Under the pieces are notes generated by a model, which worked only from the letters and a program-made list of their open reading frames with translations, was not told the DNA's origin and did not search any database. Of a stretch of 64,000 nt of DNA, positions 24,850 to 35,734 are shown piece by piece (the stretch's first letter is position 1; each line of letters starts with the position of its first letter). The DNA comes from Yamagishiella unicocca (lineage: Eukaryota; Chlorophyta; Chlorophyceae; Chlamydomonadales; Volvocaceae). The translations under genes were made by a program, and so were the position numbers. Location: NCBI GenBank assembly GCA_003116995.1, contig BDSL01000087.1, positions 408,968-472,967 of the forward strand, read 5' to 3'.

Positions 24850-25602
24850 TCAGCGCTTCATGCTGGCCCGCAGCTCCTGGAGGTCCTCCTCGACCTTCTT
24901 GCGCGACTCCCGCTCAGCAGTCAGGTCCGCTTCCAGCTTCTCCATGCGTGATCGTAGATACTACAGGAGTTCATGCAACGGGGACGTGCATAGGAACACC
25001 AACCAAGAGCAAGTTACTCCGAGAAGTTAATCCAGCAAGCGTTTCTCTGAGTATGGTTCTAGCGGCCGCCATTGCCATAAATTACATATCGTGCGGGGCA
25101 TAACCTCGACAGCCATAAAAAGTGAGAGCCTGGAAACGGCCAGGCACATTTTCCGAAAACCGCACACTGTCGTCTTTGCAGAAGAAAACTGGCACCCCAA
25201 CAAATTTATGTATTTATCGCAGGTATTGTTTGGCTACGAACTTTTTGGCCGTTGAAGCATGCTCACCGAAGTTTTCGAAGTGTAGCCAGTCGGTGCAGCA
25301 GACCGAGCTGGTGCTGAGCCGGCGACAGAAATCACTTCTTGAGCCTCGACATAATAAGGATCGATTGGGTTGCGGCGAGTGCTCGGCGAAGCCGGCTGAC
25401 TGCCAGCCTTCAAGCTCTGCTGGTGCCAGAACTTCTCTGCTTGCGCATTCTCCTTCTCAATACGCTGCAGAAGGACACACGTGTACGCAGGAGGTCGGAA
25501 ACCAGGCGCGTAGTGCAAACGCGCGCAACGCAACAACTCGAGTGATAGACTCACCTCGGCCCAGGCCTTGGCCATTTGGACTTGGTACAGGTTGTAGGCC
25601 AT
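24850..25602 (-). CDS. Small coiled-coil protein, 118 residues, possibly ciliary
   Basis: A complete 3-exon gene: 25602-25555 (16 codons), 25464-25267 (66 codons), 24960-24850 (36 codons and stop). All junctions are phase 0. It begins MAYNLYQVQMAKAWAE, followed by a charged stretch (RIEKENAQAEKFWHQQSL), a Ser/Pro/Tyr-containing middle (NPIDPYYVEAQEVISV), and a C-terminal coiled coil (MEKLEADLTAERESRKKVEE). I do not recognise it with certainty. Short proteins of this build, with a helical N terminus, an extended middle and a coiled coil, are common among axonemal microtubule-associated and inner proteins in Chlamydomonas. That role is a guess from style only. No membrane or targeting signal is visible. 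Confidence 0.85.
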
Positions 25603-28107
25603 GGTGCTGAGACAAAGGTCCAAGTGCGGCCTAGACAGGTGGAGGGAGCAAACCCGATTTATATGCGACTGTAGGCCTCCTTATGAGTTAGCGTAACGCT
25701 GCAGGCGCCAATATTCGGCGATGATGATATTAAAAGCTAGATGCGCACCTGTAAACGCGCGCGTGTGGAACGCGGGACTCAAAGAACTTCTTCACGAAGG
25801 CCTATCTGCGAAGCGAACACTTACGGATGCAATTCTCTGTACTATATGCGTCTTAAACTACAATGAGCTGCAAATTAAAAATTGCACACTTGATGAGTAT
25901 GAGCAAAACTTAGAAGCCACACGTCTGTACGTCAATCGTGCGAGCCCAAGGCGCCTTATTTACGATGCATCAGCGAGGCTGCTGTAGGCGATTAATATTC
26001 TTCACACCATGGCAATGTCGTTTTCACCATGAGCATCGTCGCTTTGGATCATGATGGGCCTGTGCCGGCTGTCCCATTACCATCGGAAGTCCTCGACTCT
26101 CCTCCGTTGGCAAGCTTCTACCGTACGCCTTGTAATGTCTTCTGATGATGCAAATAAACGCATCTGCATTAAATCAGACTCCGTATATGTCATGACTTTC
26201 ACTTAATGTACGCATGCGGCGCTGGTGAACAGCCAGGTCAATTTGTTTTCCTGATAACTCGGCACATGTTGGGAGCTACAGTTCAAAGCTGTGGGCTGAG
26301 GCGTAGGTGCGAAAGCGATTACACGCGCGCCGCGCACTCCCCGGGGGCACGCTCTAGCCCGCTGTTACGGCATATGAATGCACCGATGACCAGTCCCTCA
26401 CCGACACCTGGGTCCTTGGAGACGGTCTTTGATGGTGTTTGCGGCAAAAAATGGCGATAGGAGTAGTATTGGTGAAGCTTTAGTCCACGTATCGTCCGAA
26501 CGCCCGTCGTTGCTATGACAGTGGAATTAGCCGCTACCGGAAGGCAGGAAGGACAGGACGTCAGGCACCCCAGTTAAAACATTATTGCTCTGCACATGCA
26601 CGCAGTACCTGCAGGTTCTTGGTCGCGTACCCTGGTGCCATCGTGGTGTCTTTTGAGTTTGATTGTGCAAGTCTTGCCCGACTATCAGCCTTGATGTGCC
26701 TACATCCTCATTTGAGAGCAACCAAGACCCTTACAGCTTTAGTCCCATGGAGTCTCAGCTCTTAAAGGCTTCAAACCACGCGGAAGGATGGCATAGCATG
26801 GCGTCGCAACGGTGTTGGGGCCCCAGAACACAAGCTGTCAGAGGACGGCTCATGACAGCTCCAGAGTCATCGCCTCTCAATCGTTAACGTTCTTCACCAG
26901 CAATGTAGAAAGAACGGCGGGTTCACCGCGTATGACCATTATCAGGGGCTCCTGTTATGCGATGTCTCCGATCGACGGTGACTGGGGTTCCCGCTGCCGG
27001 CAAGGGTCGGCAGATGTCGTGTCGGCGTTAATCGGCATGTTTCTGCGTACCATTTCTGTCATTACGGGGCCCGTTTAGCGTGGTCTAGCGCAAGATCTGG
27101 TAGACAATACCCTTGTCAGTCGACATGCTTGTGCTTTGCTGCCAAGGTGCACAGGGGTGCACTTCCATCGCGCACGGGGTTGCAAGTGGTGCGGGTCTGC
27201 TAGAAGGTGCTGACGCATAACGCACGTTGGAGCAAGCAAGTGGGGACCCTTGAAGCCAGCATACAAAGGTGACAACTTCAGCCACTTCCCCTACCTCGCG
27301 GGTATAAATGATATGGAGGTATGCACGTCTTGTGTGGGCGCGTTATGGCTTGCTCAGTTTATCAAAGCCCTCGGAGCCCTTGCAAGCGCATTGGACCCGT
27401 ATCGCAATACAAGTGCTATTTCTTTCACGTTTCCTATCACACGGACTGTCGCCCAAATGGGCGCCGGTTTCTTGCGACGGTTGTGGATCTAGGAAGTTCC
27501 AAGAAACCAAAACGGACGTCTCCTTAAAAGAACCTACCGTAAGCCCCTCCAAGAAACGGTTGCTGCACAATTTAACACACTGGGTTACCATAGACTCAAT
27601 TATCATCCTCACGAGCTCCTTGTGGGTCTCTCATACGCAACGTTCGGCCTAACTTCTAGCGCAACGTTACTTTAACAGAGGTAAGGCTGCAGAAATGTCA
27701 CGGCATTATTTAATTATTGTAAGAGAAATGAAAACATGGCGTGGACTTTGGAACGTCGCGTCACAGCCCTCGCTTGGCGTCTTTGTCGCTTCCTCAACGC
27801 CGGCCACGCGTTCTCGCGCGACTGAACATTTATTGTGCATACATGCCTGGTGCATATAGTGCCTTTCACCTGGCCACATGACGGAGACCTATCATATCGC
27901 TTGCGCCCGCGACCCTGGCTGTTACACTCGAGCTCAGCTTGGTGCAGCTTCGCAGCGCTCCATTGGCAAACATTTGGCAACCAAGTAGCCGAAATTCCTC
28001 TTTCATATTGCGTGACAATAACAAAAGCACGCCTGTTGCGAATAGTTCCCTTCAGCTGCCAACGGCGCCTCCTACCCGTTACCTTCCCACGTCCGCCCGC
28101 AGTGAAC
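25603..28107. other. Intergenic region with AT-rich parts and no supported gene
   Basis: It lies between divergent genes and should hold both promoters. The longest natural-looking ATG frame is 25721-25987 (+, 88 codons), whose codons are much more A/T-rich than the flanking genes. It matches nothing I recognise and could be a decayed transposon fragment. The 26.2-27.7 kb part also lacks the strong GC bias of the genes. Confidence 0.45.
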
Positions 28108-28669
28108 ATGGCGCCACCAGCAGGCAACCCATTCGTTAACACGAGCTTTACCGGTAACTACATCGGACCTACCTCCCCAAACTCCAGGCCATCCTCATAC
28201 GTCCACCAAGCCGCCGGGTCCTCGAACAGCAGCAGCGCCCTTGCCTTATACAGCCCAACCTCCCTCCACGGCCTCTACTACAACGAGCACGTCCATGGAC
28301 CCTTCGCGACTGGCCTTCAAGCCAACCCCTTCACTCCAGGTGTGGCCCGTGAGGGACAGCCATCGTTCAGCAAGGGTCGCATCTCCCTGTCCATTGGTCT
28401 CGCTCGCCGTCCTTAACCTAGGGTCATGCAAGTCAGCAACCGCCAGCTCCAGGCGCCCCCAACAACATAGCTCACTGCTGGCAACGCACTGCCGTTATCC
28501 CCTCTGCTGCTGCTCTTTGTGGTGATGCCGCGCAGGCCTGAGCCCGCTGAGCGCAACTGCCAAGCCCTCCTACGCGGTCGAGGACCCGTTGCGAGCCCGC
28601 TACCCAGCAGCCCGGTCCGCGGACGACCCGCTGAACTGGATCACCGAGAACCTCTTCAGCGTCAAGTAA
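28108..28669 (+). CDS. Hypothetical 121-residue Ser/Pro/Tyr-rich protein
   Basis: Two exons, 28108-28339 and 28536-28669, join in phase 1 to give 121 codons and a TAA stop. Features: MAPPAGNPFVNTSFTGNY at the start, a Ser-rich middle, a Tyr/His stretch (LHGLYYNEHVHGPF), and a C terminus DDPLNWITENLFSVK. There is no signal peptide or membrane segment and the family is unknown. The exons keep a sensible amino-acid composition across the junction while the intron frame does not. A TGTAA lies about 650 bp downstream. It is divergent from the 118-residue gene. Confidence 0.75.
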
Positions 28670-28983
28670 GGAGTTGCAGGGCCGCCGCCGTTGGGGAACG
28701 CTCCGAAGCGAGGGATGCTGGAACAGCCAGTTGCAGAGTATCCTGGAGTGGGGATGCTTGGAAGGGCGCCGCTATACCGGGGGCCGACACTGCAGTGGCG
28801 CCGAGGCGACACACGACGGGGCTCCGACGGCGCCATCGTCACCGCGTCCAGTAGCGGCACATCGATGCGTGGCAGGCGCAAAGCAACCTACAGCATGCAC
28901 GGCTGCTGCTCTGTCGTGCATTGCACCAGCGTGCTCACGCGGCAGCGTTGGGGCTCCCCAAAGACAGGCCCCGCATTACGTGT

Positions 28984-29022
28984 ACCGTATACGGTACAGT
29001 ATACGGTATACGGTATACATCC
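28984..29022. repeat. Palindromic GTATACGG cluster
   Basis: The stretch holds a perfect 16-bp palindrome (gtaccgtatacggtac) followed by two more tatacggt units. It can fold back on itself and lies in the 3' flank of the 121-residue gene. Confidence 0.7.
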
Positions 29023-29321
29023 ATCGCTGACCCTCGGCGTGCTGTCCTCCTCCCCCCGTGTGCAGTGTGGAGCGGGCGGTGGCCTCGCAGGAGCGGGTTC
29101 CGCTCCGAAACCAACCCATCACGGCGTCTGGGCGATGACGGGGAACCCGGCCAAGTGACCCAGGGCTAGGGCGTCCATCTCCAATGACGGTTGTGTGGCG
29201 GTCCAGGGAGGCTCCGGTGCCCGTGATAGCCTGCAGCCACCCCGATGTGTCCGTCGTACCAACCTTGGGACGTGGGGACGTGGGAAGAGCAGCCTGTGCC
29301 TGTTTCATATCATACTTTTTG

Positions 29322-29326
29322 TGTAA
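29322..29326 (+). terminator. Candidate polyadenylation signal of the 121-residue gene
   Basis: TGTAA lies 650 bp after the stop at 28669, shortly before the 3' end of the convergent methyltransferase gene. Confidence 0.4.
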
Positions 29327-29906
29327 ACATATTAGCAGGATGTGCGCGCTGCACCATTAGCTGAAGAACGAGATGAGTCCATCAGGCGCCGGATGCACAG
29401 CCCATCCCTAACATGGCGGCGGCGGCTCGCCTAATCCTCGCCCCACGCTCCCCGGCCGTTGGGAGGCGCCCCGACCACGAGCGCCTCCTGACGGCATCTT
29501 TGGGCCGCATCATCATCAGGACGCGTCATCAGCCATGCGCCGCGATGGGCGCGGGCTTTCATGCATCAGTTGTGGGTCGCCCATGTATTAGTCTGTTTGC
29601 GGGAGGGTCGGGGAAATCCCGGCAATTTAATATGAGTTGTCTTTACCTGTACTTGTGATTGAGGGGTGGCGGAAAGGCGTGTAGGCGTGCAACCTCATTA
29701 TGCCTTAGCATCAGGGAGCTGGTTGTGAGAGGTGTGGGGGCAGCGTGCTGGTTTGCGCGGAGGGGGCTGCACGTCAACTTTACGCCTGGCGGGCTCGACT
29801 GCCGGACAACCCCAACACGAGGGTCCAGGGCTCTGAGTCATATGACCGAAGACAAGTTTGGCGACCGTGCATATGTTTACAGACAGGTGTGACGATTCGT
29901 GCTATG

Positions 29907-29911
29907 TTACA
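29907..29911 (-). terminator. Candidate polyadenylation signal of the methyltransferase
   Basis: TTACA on the plus strand (TGTAA on the minus strand) lies 186 bp after the methyltransferase stop. Confidence 0.5.
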
Positions 29912-30096
29912 TTTGGTAACCAACTTTGTACGCACGGAAATCCTTCCAATGACGGTGGCCCTAGTGACCCACATAGCAAGCCGGCCACGTCGCACTGCTG
30001 GTGCTCTCATCGACCAGCGCCCCTGGTGGCTGCAGAATCCGATATCCAGCCCAAGCAGCTGATAGTGCTGGTACCAATTTCTGACGCTGTGGTTGT

Positions 30097-32809
30097 CTAC
30101 TGTTTGAGGGCCACAAGCAGCTCCACAGTACCAGCTGCCGCGCGCTCCGCCCTCTCCACGCGCAACCCCGCCCTCGCCGCCAGCGCCTCTACGTCCTGGT
30201 TCCAGACGCAACCCTTGCCCATCGCCGCCACCGGACCCGCTGTCGCGTCCTGGTACGCGGCCAGCAGCGGGTTGTCGGAGCGGCTGTGCTCCAGCAGGAG
30301 CACCCGCCCGCCCGAGGAGGCGGGGCGCACCACGCGGGCCATCTGCGGCGCAGACCCATGGGTCAGGTCGGGCTCTCGCTTAGGGGAGGGTGATAAGTGG
30401 TTTTGCGTTTGGGAGACGGCGGGCAGGATCGTCCTGGTGCTATGGGCAGGCTGGAGGTCTAAGAGGGCTGGGAGGAGCAAGGTTGAGCTCATGCATGCGC
30501 CTGGGTGCTCAGTGTGATGCCCCCGCCAAATGAAATCGTGTTCCTAGCGACTAGGAAAAAGCCCCTGAAACCACGATCCTGAACTCTTAAAGTCAGTTTG
30601 AAGTTCACACGCAGGCGCGGATGCTAGGAGGTGGGAGTGGGTTGGAGAGCTCCTGCTCGGTGCTCACCTCGTTCATCGCCGCTTGCGGGTCTGGGAACAC
30701 GCACAAGCTGAACGTATCCACCACGGAGTCAAAGGAAGAGTTATCGAAGGGCAGGGAGGCCACGTCAGCCTGGCCAGGCGATGGGGGGAAAGGGCGGTAA
30801 GGGGCAATAACAGGCCCGCGGCCAAATGAGATGGTGCTGAACCGGGAGGCTGGGGTGGCTGTGGCGGCTGATAGGCGGCTGTGTCGGCTGAGGCGGCTGA
30901 GAGAGCCGGCGGAGACGTGACACAGCTGCACGCATTGGCGGTCAAAGAGGCGCACAGACGCGAGTACGGGTCATCCAACGGTTCCGTTCCGTTGCCGTAC
31001 AGCCTGCAGCCCGCACCTGCAAGGTTCACAAGGCACCCCAGCACTCGTGCATGCGTTCCCTCATCCTGTCTCCGCCCACCACCACCACCGCCACCATCAC
31101 CACCACCACCACCGCCGCCACGACCACCCCCACCACCGCCACCACCACCGCCACCATCACCACCACCACCACCGCCACCACCGCCGCCATGACCACCGCC
31201 ACCACCGCCGCCACCATCCACAGCCTGCGGTAGCGCTTGCCGCCCGGGCAAACACCTCCGTACCCGTCACCTCACACGCGCACCTGGCTGAACGAAATGG
31301 GCCTGCTAGCTAGCCCCTCAGCCGCCTCCACTCGGCTACGCGCCTGCGCCAGCATACCCGGGCTCAGATCCACTGCGGGACCCGCCGCGGAGGAAGAGGG
31401 CAATCATGAGGGGGTTGTCTAATTAGAAGCAAGGGGTGCGAAATGGATGGGAACATGCCGGGTGGCGGGACGCACTGTGGGACGTGGAACCACCATTAGG
31501 GCTGCGAATGGCTGTCTGGCAGGACAGATGGCGCACAGATGTCTTCTCATCCGGAATCTGATGGAGTCTGCGGACTTCGTCGAACCCACCTGTGGCCAGA
31601 GAGGTAACACCGCCGCCAGCGACACCACCAGCAGCAGCAGGAGCAGCAGCAGCAGCAGCAGTTGCGCCGAGGCTACCCTCCAGCGTCTGCTGCTGCTGCG
31701 TCTGCGTCTGCTGCCCCGTTGCCCACCGGTAGTACGGCAGGTTGAGGCCGGTCCCAACTGCGACCTCAAGCACATCGCCGCGGGCCTGCACACCCATCCA
31801 GAGGCGGGCTCCACAAGATTTATATGCGTTCGCCTTCTTTTCGTTCCTCTTCTTTCGGGTTGGCAGGTGGGTAGCGTAGAGGGGTTTCAAGAAAGACCCG
31901 TGGATGCGAGAAAAAACGTTTAGTTTAGAAGGATGGGTAAGCGCAGCTTATACGCCAGGGACAACGATTTTCGGGAGGGGAGAGTGCAGGTAGACCTATC
32001 GGGGACCTCGCTCTCCTGATCTGCACCCTGTCGAGACCTCTCAAGGCATCTGGCAGGGCTCCGCCTGAGGCGCGACCCTTGGGTCGTGGATCTACCTTTC
32101 TTTGATCCATTGGACCCCGCAAACGCCGGCTCAACAGGCCCCACCTGGTCAAGGAGCTCCCTCCGAAGCTGCGGGAAGCCGAATACATCAGCTGCTGCGC
32201 CACCGTCAAGCTCGTCATACTTGGACGAGTACCTGAACAGGTTGGGGGTCACGCCGTGCTTTTCAAACTGTGACCCCTCGTTGTTCCATCCAAGTGAGCG
32301 CCGGCTACGCTTGCAGTCCCAACGAGAGGGGGCGTGAGGCCCTACACGTTGACCCCGCTCTCAACCTCGTGCCGCAAACGACACGACTGGCTAATCAAGT
32401 GTAAACCATAACAGGATTCAACGACCTACTTGTCATATGCCTGCTGCAGCTCCATGGCGGCATCGCTCGTGGCGACTGCTTCGCCAGCAATTGCCGCCGT
32501 CGCATCACCCGAGAAGACTAACGCAAATGCGAGCGCAAAGGCACCAAGTCCGGCCGAATGCATTTTGACGTCGTCTTCTCTATTAACTCGCCTTAATGAT
32601 CGCGATAGTGTTTGCTGGGAAGCCGGCGCTGCGTCGCCGCACCGCAAGGACGGTTTGCTGACGGAGGCAGCCGCGGCAGCTACTGGTAACCGCGATAGGG
32701 CAACACACTTAAATCTACAGTCTTTGATGCGTGTAAGCTTGTACATGTGTTGCCCTCGCTCCACCGAGCAAGAGCGACGAGCGCCGAACTCAAGCGAAGT
32801 CCCTAACAT
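30097..32809 (-). CDS. UbiE-type SAM-dependent methyltransferase, probably organelle-targeted
   Basis: A complete 6-exon model, 366 residues: 32809-32430, 32232-32145, 31785-31590, 31372-31284, 30769-30668, 30342-30097, with all phases consistent. The N terminus is basic and Ser/Ala-rich, followed by a hydrophobic stretch ending ATAAIAG, which looks like a transit peptide plus a thylakoid- or membrane-transfer segment. The core starts AYDKYSSKYDELDGG. SAM motif I is VLEVAVGTGLNL, the acidic-loop motif is VDLSPGML, motif II is ADVASLPFDNSSFDSVVDTF, and motif III is GRVLLLEHSRSDN. Similar proteins are the METTL7/OMS1/UbiE-like class 11 methyltransferases; the substrate cannot be told. An Ala-rich insertion after motif I (residues ~180-220) is unusual. 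The start could instead be the in-frame ATG at 32746. Confidence 0.88.
31076..31216. repeat. CCACCG/CCACCA microsatellite in a methyltransferase intron
   Basis: About 140 bp of near-perfect CCN triplets (ccaccaccgccaccatcacc) lie in the intron between exons 31372-31284 and 30769-30668. It creates poly-Gly, Val or His frames that are not coding. Confidence 0.9.
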
Positions 32810-33496
32810 GCTAACCAGAGCTATTCACAAAGTAATTAGATAATTTGCGGCTACAAGGAATTTTAGTTTGGTGCGAATGTGACCTTTTTGCACGTAAACT
32901 GGATCCCGAACCCGTCGACGGCTCACTATAATGCCCGTGGCCTGGTCCCGATCCCTGGCCGGTCGTTTGTTATCGACTGATGCGGAATAATTGTTATTGG
33001 GAAAGCCGGGCGGAGTCGTCCGCTTGCAACCCGTTAGCCTTGCCCGACAGTTGACTCGGGTGCGGTTTTGTGGGTGTTTTTGGGGTGGGGCCTGGGGCCC
33101 CCGCTCTGCTCTCTTTTGTGGGTGCTTTTGGGATTGTGGGCGTGGGGCCCCCGCTTTGCAGGGTCGCGCTCTCGCGTCTCGCTGCTGGCTTGGTGCAGGT
33201 GGTTCGTGTTTTCCGGACGCGCTTGTGCTCCTGCCCGGGCTTTGAGTTGTGCGTGCTGCCTTCTCCGTGTCCTCGTGTTTGGCTGCCTTCGGCTTTTGCC
33301 CCTTCCCGGCCGGTGAGGGCGGGCTCTTTTGCCCAGTGATCTGTGTCGTGGTCTGGCCCATCGGGCCCGCCTGGTTGCGCTTCCGCGCTTGTAGCCGTTC
33401 TGGCTCCCTTGTAATACTCGCATTCTTGCCCAAACATCCTAAGAAGGAATGCACGCGTTGTTGTGGGATAACTTACGTATTCACCCCAAAGCACGC
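32810..33496. other. Upstream region of the methyltransferase, no gene seen
   Basis: The region contains the probable methyltransferase promoter. It also has two near-copies of a ~50-bp G/T-rich block (ttgtgggtg...tggggcccccgct) at about 33068-33155. Overlapping minus-strand frames are low-complexity Lys/Pro/Thr artefacts of this composition. Confidence 0.5.
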
Positions 33497-33736
33497 TTAC
33501 AGGTACTCTTCAAACACAATTTGGTATGCGACCCGCCCAGGCGTTCCACGCTGCTGCTGTTGTTGCAGCTGCAGCAGCTGCTGCTGTTGCTGCTGCAAAG
33601 GATGCAAATATTGCTGCTGCTGCTGTAGGAACGCCGCGATCTCCGCCTCGGTCGGCGGCGCTGCACCGACCATGGTGCAGGCGCCTCCGCACAAAACGAG
33701 AATCGCCACACAAAAATGACCCCATGTCGTAGACAT
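33497..33736 (-). CDS. Small secreted poly-Gln protein (79 residues)
   Basis: The frame MSTTWGHFCVAILVLCGGAC has a typical signal peptide with a likely cut after GAAP or nearby. It is followed by TEAEIAAFL and two Gln-rich runs, ending AYQIVFEEYL. The stop overlaps a GTAAGC, so the reading frame may instead continue by splicing into unseen exons. An in-frame ATG at 33856 would add 40 residues but bury the signal peptide. It lies at the edge of the ~172-bp repeat block. Family unknown. Confidence 0.5.
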   Translation of the reverse strand: MSTTWGHFCVAILVLCGGACTMVGAAPPTEAEIAAFLQQQQQYLHPLQQQQQQLLQLQQQQQRGTPGRVAYQIVFEEYL

Positions 33737-34019
33737 TTTTGAAGCCGATGGCTTTTGTTGTGCAAAGCACAAAAACCCGTAAGGTCTTGCTGAAGCGCCG
33801 AAGGCACAGCGGAATGTAAGAGTTATGAATGGTATCATCCCAATGGCGCCAGGCATGCCTGGGCAATTACCATTGACTCCCCCCAGGCATGCCTAGGCAT
33901 GCCTGACAACTTGCTTTCTGCACAGCCCGCTTTGTGTTGTATATTCTTATTACAAAATAAGCCTACAGGCAAAGGTCATAGCCCCGCCCCTGAGGACGGG
34001 CAAGTTAGGCTTGGGCCTG

Positions 34020-35440
34020 TCCATCTCAATGGGCACAGGCATGCCTGAGCATGCCTAGGCATGTAATATCGCGCCCGGGGGTTTCATCAACTTGGCACTG
34101 GGCCAGTCGGACATACCAGGGTGGGTAGCAGGCGAGCTTCTAAAGTGGTTTCTCAAGGTATGGGCGTTTTCTCGCGGCGTGCCTGGGCCTGTCAACCCTA
34201 ATGGGCATAGGCATGCCTGGGCATGCCTACACATGTACGAACGCGCCTGGGGGCTGCATGCACCTGGTTCTGTGCCTGTCAGAGCTGTCGCGGAGCCTCG
34301 ATAGGGGATGTATCGGTGTTGTTTTGGGCCTGTCCATTGTAATGGCCCCGGGCGTGCCTGGGCATGCCTGGCCATGCCTACACGTGTACGAATGCGCCTG
34401 GGGGCTGCATGCACCTGGTACTGCGCCTGTCGAAGCTAACAGGGAGCGTCTGAAGGACCCTGGAGTGGGAATGGGCGTTTTTCTGGGGAACGTGCCTGGG
34501 CCTGTCCATTGTAATGGCCCCGGGCGTGCCTGGGCATGCCTGGCCATGCCTACACGTGTACGCATGCGCCTGGGGGCTGCATGCACCTGGTACTGCGCCT
34601 GTCGAAGCTAACAGGGAGCGTCTGAAGGACCCTGGAGTGGGAATGGGCGTTTTTTCTGGGGAACGTGCCTGGGCCTGTCCATTGTAATGGCCCCGGGCGT
34701 GCCTGGGCATGCCTGGCCATGCCTACACGTGTACGAATGCGCCTGGGGGCTGCATGCACCTGGTACTGCGCCTGTCGAAGCTAACAGGGAGCGTCTGAAG
34801 GACCCTGGAGTGGGAATGGGCGTTTTTCTGGGGAACGTGCCTGGGCCTGTCCATTGTAATGGCCCCGGGCGTGCCTGGGCATGCCTGGCCATGCCTACAT
34901 GTGTACGCATGCGCCTGGGGGCTGCATGCACCTGGTACTGCGCCTGTCGAAGCTAACAGGGAGCGTCTGAAGGACCCTGGAGTGGGAATGGGCGTTTTTT
35001 CTGGGGAACGTGCCTGGGCCTGTCCATTGTAATGGCCCCGGGCGTGCCTGGGCATGCCTGGCCATGCCTACACGTGTACGAATGCGCCTGGGGGCTGCAA
35101 GCACCTGGTTCTGTTCCTGTTCGAGCTACCAGGGAGCATGTGAAGGACCCTGGGGTGGGAACGGGCGTTTTCTTGCGAGCGTGCCCGGGCCTCTCCGTTC
35201 CAATGGCCCCAGGCGTGCCTGGGCATGCCTAGGCATGCCTGCACGTGTACGAATGCGCCTGGGGGCTGCAAGCACCTGGTTCTGTTCCTGTTTGAGCTAC
35301 CAGGCAGCCTGTGAAGGACCCTGGAGTGGGAATGGGAGTTGCTCTTCCGAGCGTGCCCGGGCCTCTCCGTTCCAATGGCCCCAGGCGTGCCTGGGCATGC
35401 CTGGCCATGCCTGCACGTGGCATGCCTGGCCATACCAAAC
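34020..35440. repeat. Tandem repeat, ~172-bp unit, 7-8 copies
   Basis: The marker cacgtgtacg(a/c)atgcg recurs at 34381, 34553, 34726, 34898 and 35071 (period 172-173), with more divergent units at about 34230 and 35242. Every unit contains overlapping GGCATGCC palindromes (gcctgggcatgcctggccat). Central copies are nearly identical and outer ones diverged, as expected for unequal crossing-over. A scatter of the same palindrome extends to 33845. Long frames on both strands through this block are by-products. Confidence 0.93.
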
Positions 35441-35734
35441 TCCATGCGTGCTGGAAATGGAAGTTATGATTGTATGGTGCATTGGTATGTCAAAAGCAAG
35501 CAATGAGAAGTCTTTCATTTTGCAGGGCTGTCCTACTACGGCGTTCAAAAGTGAAATGTAAGTCGAGTCCTTGTTTGAACACAGAACGCTTTTTCAGGTC
35601 GACAAGTTATTGTAAATATACATGTTGTTAAATATACATGTTGTAGCAGCCTGCTAAACAGGGGAGGCAAGGAGCGTCCGACTCCGTGCTGTCAATCTAC
35701 CATTGAACTGCTCTGGCCAGACCCACTCTTGAAA

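Noticed and set aside
30673..31251. Poly-Gly ORF on the minus strand
   Set aside because: It is produced by the CCACCG microsatellite in a methyltransferase intron.
31047..31313. His-rich plus-strand ORF resembling a metal-binding protein
   Set aside because: Same microsatellite read on the other strand; no start context or flanking exons.
33024..33494. Lys/Pro/Thr-rich minus-strand ORFs
   Set aside because: Three frames are open at once over a G/T-rich near-repeat, so openness is compositional and no splice evidence supports any of them.
34201..35561. Long ORFs on both strands through the ~172-bp repeat
   Set aside because: They exist only because the G/C-rich repeat lacks stops; the same peptide recurs each unit in whichever strand is read.
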